A stretch of DNA of 59,743 nucleotides from CAYUET01 sp964443875 (lineage in GTDB: Bacteria > Auribacterota > JAFGBW01), in NCBI GenBank assembly GCA_964443875.1, contig CAYUET010000015.1, positions 1 through 59,743 of the forward strand, written 5' to 3'. Below are positions 35,140-42,815 of the stretch, in pieces (position 1 is the first letter of the stretch; every line of letters begins with the position of its first letter). The notes under the pieces are model-generated. The model did no database searches, was not told where the DNA came from, and saw only the letters and a list, made by a program, of their open reading frames with translations. Position numbers and translations under genes: made by a program.

Positions 35140-35963
35140 CCGTTTTGTTTCGGGGCAAGATGGGTTTTGATGACAAGAACCTCTTCCAGCTTGTTGAAAT
35201 CAACAGCCGGCACGATTTCAGCGTATTTATAAAGACCAAAGTCTTCGGAATAGACTTTTTCGACTTCGCCGAGTATGACCCCTTTCGGGAAAAATCCGTC
35301 AAAACCCGAGGTAATGACAAGATCCCCCTTCTTGATGTCCGCATTTCTGGAAAGATAATTCAGTAGGCAGATATCTTTATCCCGTCCATAAAGAACGCCT
35401 ATATCGCGTGTACGAAGGATCATGCCTCCGATCTGGGAGTCATTGTCGATGATGAGCATGACCTTGGAATTATGATCAAAGGATTCCACAACTTTGCCCA
35501 CTATTCCTTTGGGGCAGATGACCGCATGATGAGTGAGCACACCGTCTTCACGGCCCTTGTTGATGAGAATGCTTTTTTTCCAGTTGGAAGAATCATGCCC
35601 GATAATTTTTGCAGGAACCACACGGAATTTGAGCTGGGATTTGAATTGGAGGAGTTCATTCAGCCGGTCATTTTCCTTACGGATTTCCTCTGTTTCAAGA
35701 AGTTTGTTCTGGAGCTCTTCCATTTGACGGGTAAGCTGTTCATTTGATTTCCCCAGGCTGTAAAAATGAAAAAGAGAGAAAAAAACCTTCTGGGTTTTTT
35801 CTACTGCAGAATGAGTATAACTGAAGAGGGGATGAAAAAAATTCATCACATATTGTTTTACAGAAAAATCAGCCTTGTAACGGCCTGTAATGAAAAGAAT
35901 GATGGATAGAATAATGACTGAAACCAGAATTCTGTTTTTGGATCTGTTATAATACTCTTTCAA
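35136..35963 (-). CDS. mreC: Rod-shape-determining protein MreC
   Basis: Periplasmic scaffold of the elongasome, 275 residues: an N-terminal membrane helix (about 11-28), a coiled coil (about 70-108, NEQLTRQMEELQNKLLETEEIRKENDRL) and two beta domains with the family motif DSSNWKKSILINKGREDGV, then GIVGKVVES and DLVITSGFDGFFPKGVILG. The initiation codon is TTG at 35963; no in-frame ATG lies upstream before a stop, and the downstream ATG would delete the membrane anchor. mreB, which usually precedes mreC, is not here: the upstream 170 nt are non-coding and the next gene is divergent. Confidence 0.94.
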   Translation of the reverse strand: MKEYYNRSKNRILVSVIILSIILFITGRYKADFSVKQYVMNFFHPLFSYTHSAVEKTQKVFFSLFHFYSLGKSNEQLTRQMEELQNKLLETEEIRKENDRLNELLQFKSQLKFRVVPAKIIGHDSSNWKKSILINKGREDGVLTHHAVICPKGIVGKVVESFDHNSKVMLIIDNDSQIGGMILRTRDIGVLYGRDKDICLLNYLSRNADIKKGDLVITSGFDGFFPKGVILGEVEKVYSEDFGLYKYAEIVPAVDFNKLEEVLVIKTHLAPKQNG

Positions 35964-36100
35964 AAAAAGTCTTTACCCCATGTTGAGCCTTGCCTGTGTA
36001 ATAGGGCAAATATAGACAGTTTAATAAGGGTTTGTCCACTTTAACTTCATGTAAAAAATATCCCTCATGGATAAAAGTCCCTTAAGGGGAAGTTTTAGGA

Positions 36101-36128
36101 TTGCGGGAAAATAGAATGCTGTTATAAT
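36101..36128 (+). promoter_or_regulatory. Promoter of the second Ser/Thr kinase, predicting a leaderless mRNA
   Basis: TTGCGG (36101-36106), a 16-nt spacer and a perfect TATAAT (36123-36128). The ATG at 36135 is 6 nt later; there is no Shine-Dalgarno sequence. Confidence 0.65.
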
Positions 36129-36134
36129 TATATT

Positions 36135-37955
36135 ATGAGGGAGTTATATCTTTTTAAATTTTTAACAGTGTGGGTATTTCTGTCGATCGGTTTTCCGGGG
36201 TTTTCCTATGCCCTTCCATCCTATGAGGACGCGGGAAACAGTCTTAACCGGGAGGAAACAAATGTTATCAATTATTCCCCAAGGTTTGATCATTTTTCCC
36301 GGCTTTTGGAGACCCTTCAAACCCGTAAATTCAATCCTGAAGCCCGGGGTTCCCGTTTTCTTACCCGGCTTAAGAATATTTATATCTCCGGAAAAGGAGA
36401 GTTTATATTAAGAAATACTCCCAAAGGTGTAGAATATTTCAAGTACTTTGACCTGAGTTATTATAATCTGATTGATTTTATCTTTAAACTTGAAAAAGGC
36501 ATATCCTCCGAGGAATTATGGCCGAGAATGCAGCCCCGGCTGACCGCTGCTTTTTTAAATTCGTTTTCAGATAAGACCGCCCGTGAAAATTTCGTCATCC
36601 GCAGATCTTTTATCATGGATTTCAGTCTTTCCAACCTGGCTCAGGAGCTCACGGCTTCGGAAAAACTCAGACTTTTAACCTATATTCAGAAAAGGATGAT
36701 TTTTGAAGGGCCTCAGAAAATGCGGGAGGAGTTTTTTACCACGGACAAGATTCTGGAGATGATACAGCCCTATCTCAGATTTTCTGAGAAAGAGCTGGTC
36801 TCTGATCTTTTTGAGTTTAATGTTTTAAGTGTTAAAAGAACAGAGAAAGTGCAACCCAGGGAGAAAAAAGAAAAGCCATTGATTTCTGCCCCGCCTCCTG
36901 AAGCCTCTTTTTTTGTTCCTCTCTCCTTAGGGAAGGGAATGATTTTGGCCGCTCTGCTGCTTGTTGCCGTCTCAGGCCTGATTTACCGGGTGGTGAGAAA
37001 TCAGAAAAGAAAAAAACTGGAATTGACCTCCAGGATCAGCCAGATCCGGCAGAACCGGACCCCCTTTGAGGATGATTCCTGTGAGAAAAATAATAAGACA
37101 GGTGTCCCTGATGCCCATGAGGCCGCAACGAGTCTGGATGCGGTAAGTCAGATGATGATCTCCACACTTCCCGCACGGTACGAGAATATCTGGAGGGTTT
37201 CCAAAGGCGGCATGGGTATGGTCTTCGGCGCTCATGACAAGCTTCTGAAAAGAAAAGTCGCCATCAAAATGATTCTTCCCTCCCTGTGTGATGATACAAA
37301 AATCATCCAGCGTTTTATCAATGAGGCGAGGTCTGTGGCTGCTCTCGATCATCCCAATATTCTTAAGATTTTTGACGTGGGGGGGGAACAGTATCCCTTC
37401 TTTGTCATGGAATATCTGGAGGGGATTTCCCTCGAAGATTTTATATGTAAAAAGAAAAAAATGAATTCAGAAGAGCTCAGGTATTACGGGGCCCAGATGG
37501 CCGATGCCTTCAAGTACTGCCATGAAAAGGGGATTATTCACAGGGACATCAAACCCGCCAACATGATCGTCGTGAATAATTTCAAACTGGTGAAAGTCCT
37601 TGATTTCGGAATTGCCAAGGATCCCAACAGAACAGGCCTTACCCAGCTGAATGTTTCCATAGGGTCTCCGCTTTATATGGCGCCTGAGCAGATGAAGGAT
37701 AACCTGTGCGGTGTTCCTTCGGATATTTATTCCTTTGGTCTCACGCTTTATAAAATGGGGGCCGGGGATCTCCCTTTTGAATCCGGAGATCTGGTCTCCA
37801 GGCTTACCACCCTGCCCAAACCTATTCTTCAGTATAATCCGGAGCTGAATAAACTTCTGGCCTCTTTGATCATGAAATGCATTGAAAAAGAGCCCAGGGC
37901 AAGATTTGAAAGTTTTGAGCAGATCCGCAATATTCTGATTAAAATTAAAATATAA
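36135..37955 (+). CDS. Ser/Thr protein kinase with N-terminal exported sensor domain
   Basis: A 606-residue kinase in reversed order. A signal peptide and a helical periplasmic domain (about 25-245, unrecognised) are followed by a membrane helix at about 262-285 (GMILAALLLVAVSGLIYRVV), a short linker and the cytoplasmic kinase domain (about 348-606). Catalytic residues are intact: Lys378 (VAIKMI), Asp471 in HRDIKPANMI, Asp490 in DFGIAK and APEQ. The Gly loop SKGGMGMVF has Ser for the first Gly. The arrangement suggests it senses an envelope signal and phosphorylates cytoplasmic targets, whereas the kinase at 8.7 kb has the opposite topology order. rlmN follows after 11 nt and is likely in the same transcript. 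Confidence 0.92.
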   Translation: MRELYLFKFLTVWVFLSIGFPGFSYALPSYEDAGNSLNREETNVINYSPRFDHFSRLLETLQTRKFNPEARGSRFLTRLKNIYISGKGEFILRNTPKGVEYFKYFDLSYYNLIDFIFKLEKGISSEELWPRMQPRLTAAFLNSFSDKTARENFVIRRSFIMDFSLSNLAQELTASEKLRLLTYIQKRMIFEGPQKMREEFFTTDKILEMIQPYLRFSEKELVSDLFEFNVLSVKRTEKVQPREKKEKPLISAPPPEASFFVPLSLGKGMILAALLLVAVSGLIYRVVRNQKRKKLELTSRISQIRQNRTPFEDDSCEKNNKTGVPDAHEAATSLDAVSQMMISTLPARYENIWRVSKGGMGMVFGAHDKLLKRKVAIKMILPSLCDDTKIIQRFINEARSVAALDHPNILKIFDVGGEQYPFFVMEYLEGISLEDFICKKKKMNSEELRYYGAQMADAFKYCHEKGIIHRDIKPANMIVVNNFKLVKVLDFGIAKDPNRTGLTQLNVSIGSPLYMAPEQMKDNLCGVPSDIYSFGLTLYKMGAGDLPFESGDLVSRLTTLPKPILQYNPELNKLLASLIMKCIEKEPRARFESFEQIRNILIKIKI

Positions 37956-37966
37956 TTGATGAACCC

Positions 37967-39028
37967 TTGAAAGAGAATTTAACCCTCAGACATTTAACCG
38001 GGCAGTTGACGAAAGAGCCGGCCTTCCGCTTGAAGCAGGTTTTTAAGGGTTTTTTTTCAGAAACCTGCTTGGGTTTCCCTCAGATTTCCTCCCTCCCCCT
38101 GGCTCTCAGGGAAAGGCTTGAGACTGTACTTGATTTTTCCACTTTTAAGGAAGTTTCCGTCTACTCTTCCGGAGATGGAAAAACACGCAAGGCTCTTTTT
38201 ACTCTGTATGACGGTCAAAAGGTGGAATCCGTGCTCATGCCCAATGCCAGGGAACAGCATACGATCTGTGTTTCCACCCAGTCCGGCTGTCCTGTGGGCT
38301 GTGTTTTCTGCGCTACAGGCGCCCTGGGTTATAAAAGAAATCTCGACAGCCTTGAAATCGCTGAACAATACTGCTTCTGGAACCAGTTGTTGAAAAAAAA
38401 TCCCGGGAACAGGCGCATTTCCAATATCGTGCTTATGGGAATGGGAGAACCTTTGCTGAATTATGAGGCCGTCAGGGAAGCCTTGAGTTTATGGCTTTCC
38501 TATACGGATGTCGGTCCGGGATATATCACGGTTTCAAGCGTGGGGGTTTTTCCGCAGATTCAGAAAATTCTGTCAGACCCGGAGTGGCCCCCGGTGAAAA
38601 TCGCGCTTTCGCTTCATTCCGCGGATGCGGAAATCCGGAAAAAATTAGTCCCCTCTTCCGTCGGTTCCTTTTTAAATCTTTTAAAAGAATGGTGCAGGGA
38701 TTATCTTCATCAGTTCGGCTCCAGGAGCCATCCCCTGACCTTTGAATATGTTCTTTTGAAAAATCAGAATGACAGCCGGGAGGAGGCGTTGAAGCTTGCG
38801 GGGTATTTAAAAGGACTGGACCGGATCAAGGTTAATCTTATTCCATTCAATGCACATGGGCATTCCGGGTTTAAGTCTGCAGAAGGTGAACGTGCCCTTG
38901 CTTTTCAGAAGATTCTTGAGAAGGCGGGGATTATTGTGACGATCCGCAAAAGTCTCGGCATGGATATTCAGGCAGCCTGCGGACAGCTTGCAGGAAAAGA
39001 ACAGAAGCCGCAGATAAAAGCGGATTGA
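37967..39028 (+). CDS. rlmN: 23S rRNA (A2503-C2)/tRNA (A37-C2) methyltransferase RlmN
   Basis: Radical SAM methyltransferase of 353 residues that methylates C2 of A2503 in 23S rRNA and A37 in some tRNAs. The cluster motif is C108-x3-C112-x2-C115 (CPVGCVFCATG); the methyl-carrying cysteine is Cys338 in the C-terminal ACGQL. Other landmarks are QSGCPVGC, NIVLMGMGEPLLNY, SLHSA and LIPFNAHG. The start appears to be TTG: the nearby ATG at 37959 is out of frame, and the frame is open upstream only without a better codon. A TATAAT lies at 37951-37956 but lacks a convincing -35. The protein is slightly short at its N-terminal accessory domain. Confidence 0.93.
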   Translation: MKENLTLRHLTGQLTKEPAFRLKQVFKGFFSETCLGFPQISSLPLALRERLETVLDFSTFKEVSVYSSGDGKTRKALFTLYDGQKVESVLMPNAREQHTICVSTQSGCPVGCVFCATGALGYKRNLDSLEIAEQYCFWNQLLKKNPGNRRISNIVLMGMGEPLLNYEAVREALSLWLSYTDVGPGYITVSSVGVFPQIQKILSDPEWPPVKIALSLHSADAEIRKKLVPSSVGSFLNLLKEWCRDYLHQFGSRSHPLTFEYVLLKNQNDSREEALKLAGYLKGLDRIKVNLIPFNAHGHSGFKSAEGERALAFQKILEKAGIIVTIRKSLGMDIQAACGQLAGKEQKPQIKAD

Positions 39029-39085
39029 TGCCTTAAGTCAGGCTTTTGTTAAATCAAGTCCTTTTAAGAATTCCAGTGGGTTCCA

Positions 39086-39114
39086 TTGCACAGGGGAAGA
39101 ACATGTGGTAGATT
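39086..39114 (+). promoter_or_regulatory. Promoter of the secreted kinase-like gene, predicting a leaderless mRNA
   Basis: TTGCAC (39086-39091), a 17-nt spacer and TAGATT (39109-39114). The ATG at 39121 is 6 nt after the -10 box and has no Shine-Dalgarno sequence. Confidence 0.5.
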
Positions 39115-39120
39115 TCCAGA

Positions 39121-40146
39121 ATGAAGAGAATTTTACTTTTAATAATTGTTTTATTCGGATTTGGAGTACAGTTAAGACCGGTTTTCTCCTCAGAGAAGAG
39201 ACGCTGTCTGGCTCCAGTAAGTGTTTTGAAAAATCAGCAGGTAATCCTTGCCTCGGTTCAGTCCCGTATTTTCAAAGCCCGTAGAATGATCGACCGCAGA
39301 AAGAATTTTTTCCTGCAGGGGCTGAAACAGCTGGATTTCAAAGATTTGAATCTCCGTTTCCTGGATATGGGCAATGAATATTATATCTTTACCCTTCCGG
39401 AGTATCCTCATCTGGTTTTTAAAATCCCCAGGACTTTACATCCCCTGTGTTATCCTGTTCAATACGTAAACATGAAGCTGATAGAGCTTTTTCTTCAGGA
39501 GAAAGGAAAGCTCAGTTTTCGGAAAATCGACGGTTTTTCCCTGAACTCCATTCCTGGCTTTATGCCCTATCTGTTTTCTCATGGCCTGGTGATTCAGGAA
39601 AGAGCAGAAGTGATTCTGGAGGATGATGAGGCCATTATGGATAAACTTATTAAAACGATTGAGGAAAACGGAATTATGAATCTGGATCCCAGCGGCGGAA
39701 ATATCGGCATTGTAAACCGAAAAACTGAACCGGAACCCTTATTTATCGACATGGGTCTTGTGACGCTCAGAAACAGGGAGCTTTCGCTGGCGGTCAGTAA
39801 AACAGATCCTTCCTCTGTTCTTAAAACCAGCAAGGATATCCGTCGCTTTATCATGAGACCAGACACCGTCCTTTCTTCTCTGCGGGACACGGTTTTTTAC
39901 TATTATATGGCTTCAAATCTGAATCCTGACAAGATCATGCAGGAACTCCTTGAGTTCATGACAGAGGAGGAGGCTTTGATGAGTTATTATTATTATCAGG
40001 CCTTATTGGAGAAAAAAACTCATAATGAGGCTTTGGAAGAGGCCTTTTATTATTACTGCCTTTATAAAAAAGAGAGAGAAAAAAGGCTTGAATTTCTGGA
40101 AAGGAATTCCATGGACTTTTTAAAAGAACTTCTCAAATCCGCCTGA
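39121..40146 (+). CDS. Exported kinase-like protein with CLAPxS motif
   Basis: A 341-residue protein I cannot place in a named family. A signal peptide (about 1-23) is followed by CLAPVS at residues 29-34, the same motif and position as in the giant protein at 11.4 kb. The body resembles an atypical kinase/aminoglycoside-phosphotransferase fold: VFKIPR with Lys101 as the possible ATP-binding lysine, GLVIQERAEVIL as the hinge, NLDPSGGN with Asp189 and Asn194 as a catalytic-loop candidate, and FIDMG with Asp210 as the metal-binding DFG-like motif. If exported, ATP access is puzzling, which suggests delivery to another compartment or cell, or that the N-terminus anchors it facing the cytoplasm. 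The C-terminus is Tyr-rich and helical (SYYYYQALLEKK, FYYYCLYKK). Confidence 0.7.
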   Translation: MKRILLLIIVLFGFGVQLRPVFSSEKRRCLAPVSVLKNQQVILASVQSRIFKARRMIDRRKNFFLQGLKQLDFKDLNLRFLDMGNEYYIFTLPEYPHLVFKIPRTLHPLCYPVQYVNMKLIELFLQEKGKLSFRKIDGFSLNSIPGFMPYLFSHGLVIQERAEVILEDDEAIMDKLIKTIEENGIMNLDPSGGNIGIVNRKTEPEPLFIDMGLVTLRNRELSLAVSKTDPSSVLKTSKDIRRFIMRPDTVLSSLRDTVFYYYMASNLNPDKIMQELLEFMTEEEALMSYYYYQALLEKKTHNEALEEAFYYYCLYKKEREKRLEFLERNSMDFLKELLKSA

Positions 40147-40309
40147 TTTTTCAGGTCAGGGGATAATCCTTCAATTGCCTCTTGTTCAAGAGGTTTGATA
40201 TCGAATAAAAAGATTGTCTTTAAACCGGAATCACAGTAAATTATCTAAAAAAAGCAGATTTACTTTTCAGCAAAAGGATAAACCCGTATTTTTAACAGAG
40301 ACTTCCCAC

Positions 40310-41173
40310 ATGATTGATCAAGATGCCCTGATAAGAAATATACGCATGCTTCCGCCTTTGCCTGCTGCCGTCGATAAATTATGTAAGCTGGCCAGCAATA
40401 CCAATTCCGATGTATTTGAAGTGGCGCAGGTCATTTCCGGGGATCATGCGCTTACGGCAAAACTTCTCAAAGTGGTCAATTCCGCCTTTTACAGTCTTTC
40501 TCAAAAGGTTTCCACGATCTTTCAGGCCGTGATTATTCTGGGGTACAGGGAAATCAGAAGTATTGCCATGGGATTTTCCGTGATGAGCATCAGCAAATCC
40601 CTTCTTTTGAATGCCTGCATTCCTATTGAAGAATTCTGGAAACATTCGCTGGGTACGGCAATCCTTTCCAAAAAGATTGCCAAAAAATTCCGGTACAAAG
40701 ATCCGGAAGAGGTTTTTGTGGCGGGGCTTCTCCACGATATCGGGAAATTGATTCTTATGGATTACTCGCTTAAAGAATACAGCGACGTTTTACAGAAGAC
40801 GGAACTTTTAAAACACAGACTTTATGAGGTTGAACAAAAGACTTTTGGCATTGATCACGCAAAAGCGGGGGAGAAGCTTTGCCAGTACTGGAAAATTCCA
40901 TCCAATGTCTGTACGGCCATTGGGAATCATCACACGCCTTCCCTTGCCAAAGAGGGCAATGAAATCACTTTCTTTATTCAGATGGCAGACTGTCTGACCA
41001 AGAGAAAAAGCATAGGATTCACAGGCGATTTTGCAGAAACGGAAACCCCCTTCCCTCAAACCCCCTTTACGCTTACTCTGGAAGAGATGGAAAATTTAAG
41101 CAGCCAGCTGGAAGAAGAGATGCTTAAAATGGAAGCCTTTTACAATGTCAGCAAAGAGAAAGAGCCCGTCTAA
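40310..41173 (+). CDS. HDOD-domain signalling protein
   Basis: A 287-residue soluble protein made almost entirely of an HDOD domain, an HD-superfamily relative that usually acts as a non-enzymatic signalling output. The core reads LPPLPAAVDKLCKLASNTNSD, SGDHALTAKLLKVVNSAFYSL, AVIILGYREIRSIAMGF and FVAGLLHDIGKLIL; the HD pair is present in LLHDIGK, and a later GNHHTP occurs, so residual HD phosphohydrolase activity cannot be excluded. The start is uncertain: ATG at 40310 leaves the domain complete, while a TTG at 40214 would add 32 basic residues. Neither has a good ribosome site. Confidence 0.85.
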   Translation: MIDQDALIRNIRMLPPLPAAVDKLCKLASNTNSDVFEVAQVISGDHALTAKLLKVVNSAFYSLSQKVSTIFQAVIILGYREIRSIAMGFSVMSISKSLLLNACIPIEEFWKHSLGTAILSKKIAKKFRYKDPEEVFVAGLLHDIGKLILMDYSLKEYSDVLQKTELLKHRLYEVEQKTFGIDHAKAGEKLCQYWKIPSNVCTAIGNHHTPSLAKEGNEITFFIQMADCLTKRKSIGFTGDFAETETPFPQTPFTLTLEEMENLSSQLEEEMLKMEAFYNVSKEKEPV

Positions 41174-41189
41174 GAGGGTTGTTTTTTAG

Positions 41190-41226
41190 GCCGCTGAACT
41201 TCCGGCTGTACCGGAAGTTCAGCGGC
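41190..41226. terminator. Shared hairpin between the HDOD gene and lysC
   Basis: A perfect 16-bp stem (41190-41205 and 41211-41226) with a 5-nt loop, placed 17 nt after the HDOD stop and 12 nt from the lysC stop. It is suited to act in both directions, although the T tracts are weak. Confidence 0.7.
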
Positions 41227-41237
41227 ATTTCATTAAA

Positions 41238-42629
41238 TTATTTCCCGAAAAATTCTTTGTAAATGGCACGGACCGCATCATCGGATTTCGTTTCAGGAAT
41301 TCCAATGAAGAAACTGATGTCAGAAGCCCCCATGTTGAGCATCAGGGGTTTGATCTTTTCCTGCGCCAGTGCATGTAAAGTTTTGGCGGCAACATCATAA
41401 TGGTTTCTCATGCCCCGGCCCGCAATAACCACCTGGGCGATTCCTTCCTTAAGAAAAATTTCCGCCCCCTCCACCTTTTCCTGCAGACGTCGTTCAAGTT
41501 CGTTAAGTTTACCCTTTTCTTCAATGTATTTTTTTTCAAAAACCACAGAAAGAGTGTCAATTCCTGAGGGGATGTGCTCAATGAGGATGTTCATGTCGCT
41601 GAAGGTTTTTGAAATTTCAGCATCCAGACCCAGCTGTTCGTTTAAAAGAAGTTTTGTAATATTGACAACCACGTAGCCTTTTTTTGCCGAAACGCCGACA
41701 ATCTTTTCAGCCGGGGAAATCACCCTGTCTGAACACACAAGCGTGCCCTCGCCGTTCGGGTTTTTAGTGCTTCTGACATAGAAGGGAATACGGTTGGGAA
41801 TGAGATGAGGAAGGGCTGCTGCGGGCACCTTGGAATCGAGATAGGCAAGCTCACGGGTTTCATCAAAACAGATTTCCGTAATGGCTTCAGCATGGGGAAC
41901 AATTCTGGGATTCGCCCGTGCGATGTATTCGATGTCGGTGAAATTTTCACAATAGGCGGCCCTTACGGCATGGGCAATAAAGGTCTGGGTGATGTCTGAC
42001 CCGCTTCTCGGAAGAACGGCCACGGACCCGTCACTTAAGATTCCATAATAGCCGGGGATGACAATAATGCCTTCAAGCTCATGGATGGCGGCCTTGATCT
42101 TTTCTGCGCAGGAAAGGTCAAAGGAGGCATTGGTGGGGTGCCCCTTGAGCAGGATTCCCTGTTCTTCCGGCAGGGCAAGGCTTGCCTTCATGGATTTGTT
42201 ATTCAGGTGGAAGCACATGAGCCTGGCGGAATAATGTTCTCCGCGGGATGCATAGAAAGCCTCTTTGAAATCGCTTTTTGAAAATTGTTTTTTGAAATCG
42301 GTTTTAAGCCCTTCGGTGACAGAATGTTTCTGTTCCTTTGTAAAATCAAGATCGGTCATGATTCTGGAAAAGATCTTAACGACCTCCTCTGCGCTTTCAT
42401 CCCTGGAGAGCTCCATTTCTTTGCCTTCAACCCTGTGTTTTCCGTCTTTGGCAAAATTAAAGAGGAGATCCGTGACCTTGAATTGATATTCTTTGGATTT
42501 TCCGGGGGCTGAGACGACAATGTACTTTCTGTTTTTGTTGGACTCGATGATTTTTCTTGTTTCTTCAAACAGTTCTGCGGATGCCAGGGAAGAGCCGCCG
42601 AATTTGCAAACCGAATAATTTGTTTTCAT
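41238..42629 (-). CDS. lysC: Aspartate kinase
   Basis: First enzyme of the aspartate pathway, making aspartyl phosphate for lysine, threonine, methionine and diaminopimelate. The 463-residue product has the N-terminal KFGGSSLA signature, a kinase core with RGEHYSARL, GYYGILSDGSVAVLPRSGSDITQTF, and two C-terminal ACT domains (IVGVSAKKGYVVVNI and AQVVIAGRGMRNHYDV) for feedback control. The length and insert pattern fit the monofunctional, lysine/threonine-sensitive class. The ribosome site is poor. It is monocistronic and ends at a strong hairpin shared with the HDOD gene. Confidence 0.95.
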   Translation of the reverse strand: MKTNYSVCKFGGSSLASAELFEETRKIIESNKNRKYIVVSAPGKSKEYQFKVTDLLFNFAKDGKHRVEGKEMELSRDESAEEVVKIFSRIMTDLDFTKEQKHSVTEGLKTDFKKQFSKSDFKEAFYASRGEHYSARLMCFHLNNKSMKASLALPEEQGILLKGHPTNASFDLSCAEKIKAAIHELEGIIVIPGYYGILSDGSVAVLPRSGSDITQTFIAHAVRAAYCENFTDIEYIARANPRIVPHAEAITEICFDETRELAYLDSKVPAAALPHLIPNRIPFYVRSTKNPNGEGTLVCSDRVISPAEKIVGVSAKKGYVVVNITKLLLNEQLGLDAEISKTFSDMNILIEHIPSGIDTLSVVFEKKYIEEKGKLNELERRLQEKVEGAEIFLKEGIAQVVIAGRGMRNHYDVAAKTLHALAQEKIKPLMLNMGASDISFFIGIPETKSDDAVRAIYKEFFGK

Positions 42630-42815
42630 GGGGTGTGTTTTTCCATTTTTTTATTAAATTTCATTGGATGAAGGATTTTGTGGAATAATAATGAGAAAAA
42701 TATGAAGATCAAGTATTTTGAAAATAAAATTCATTATTTCTGAATTTTTTTAAACGGGGCTTAATTTCTCCTGAGATTTTACTTTGTCTGGACAAATAAA
42801 AATAAGCTTCCTTCA

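Noticed and set aside
37951..37961. TATAAT and an ATG at 37959 as the rlmN promoter and start
   Set aside because: No -35 element is convincing and the ATG is out of frame with RlmN; the TTG at 37967 is kept.
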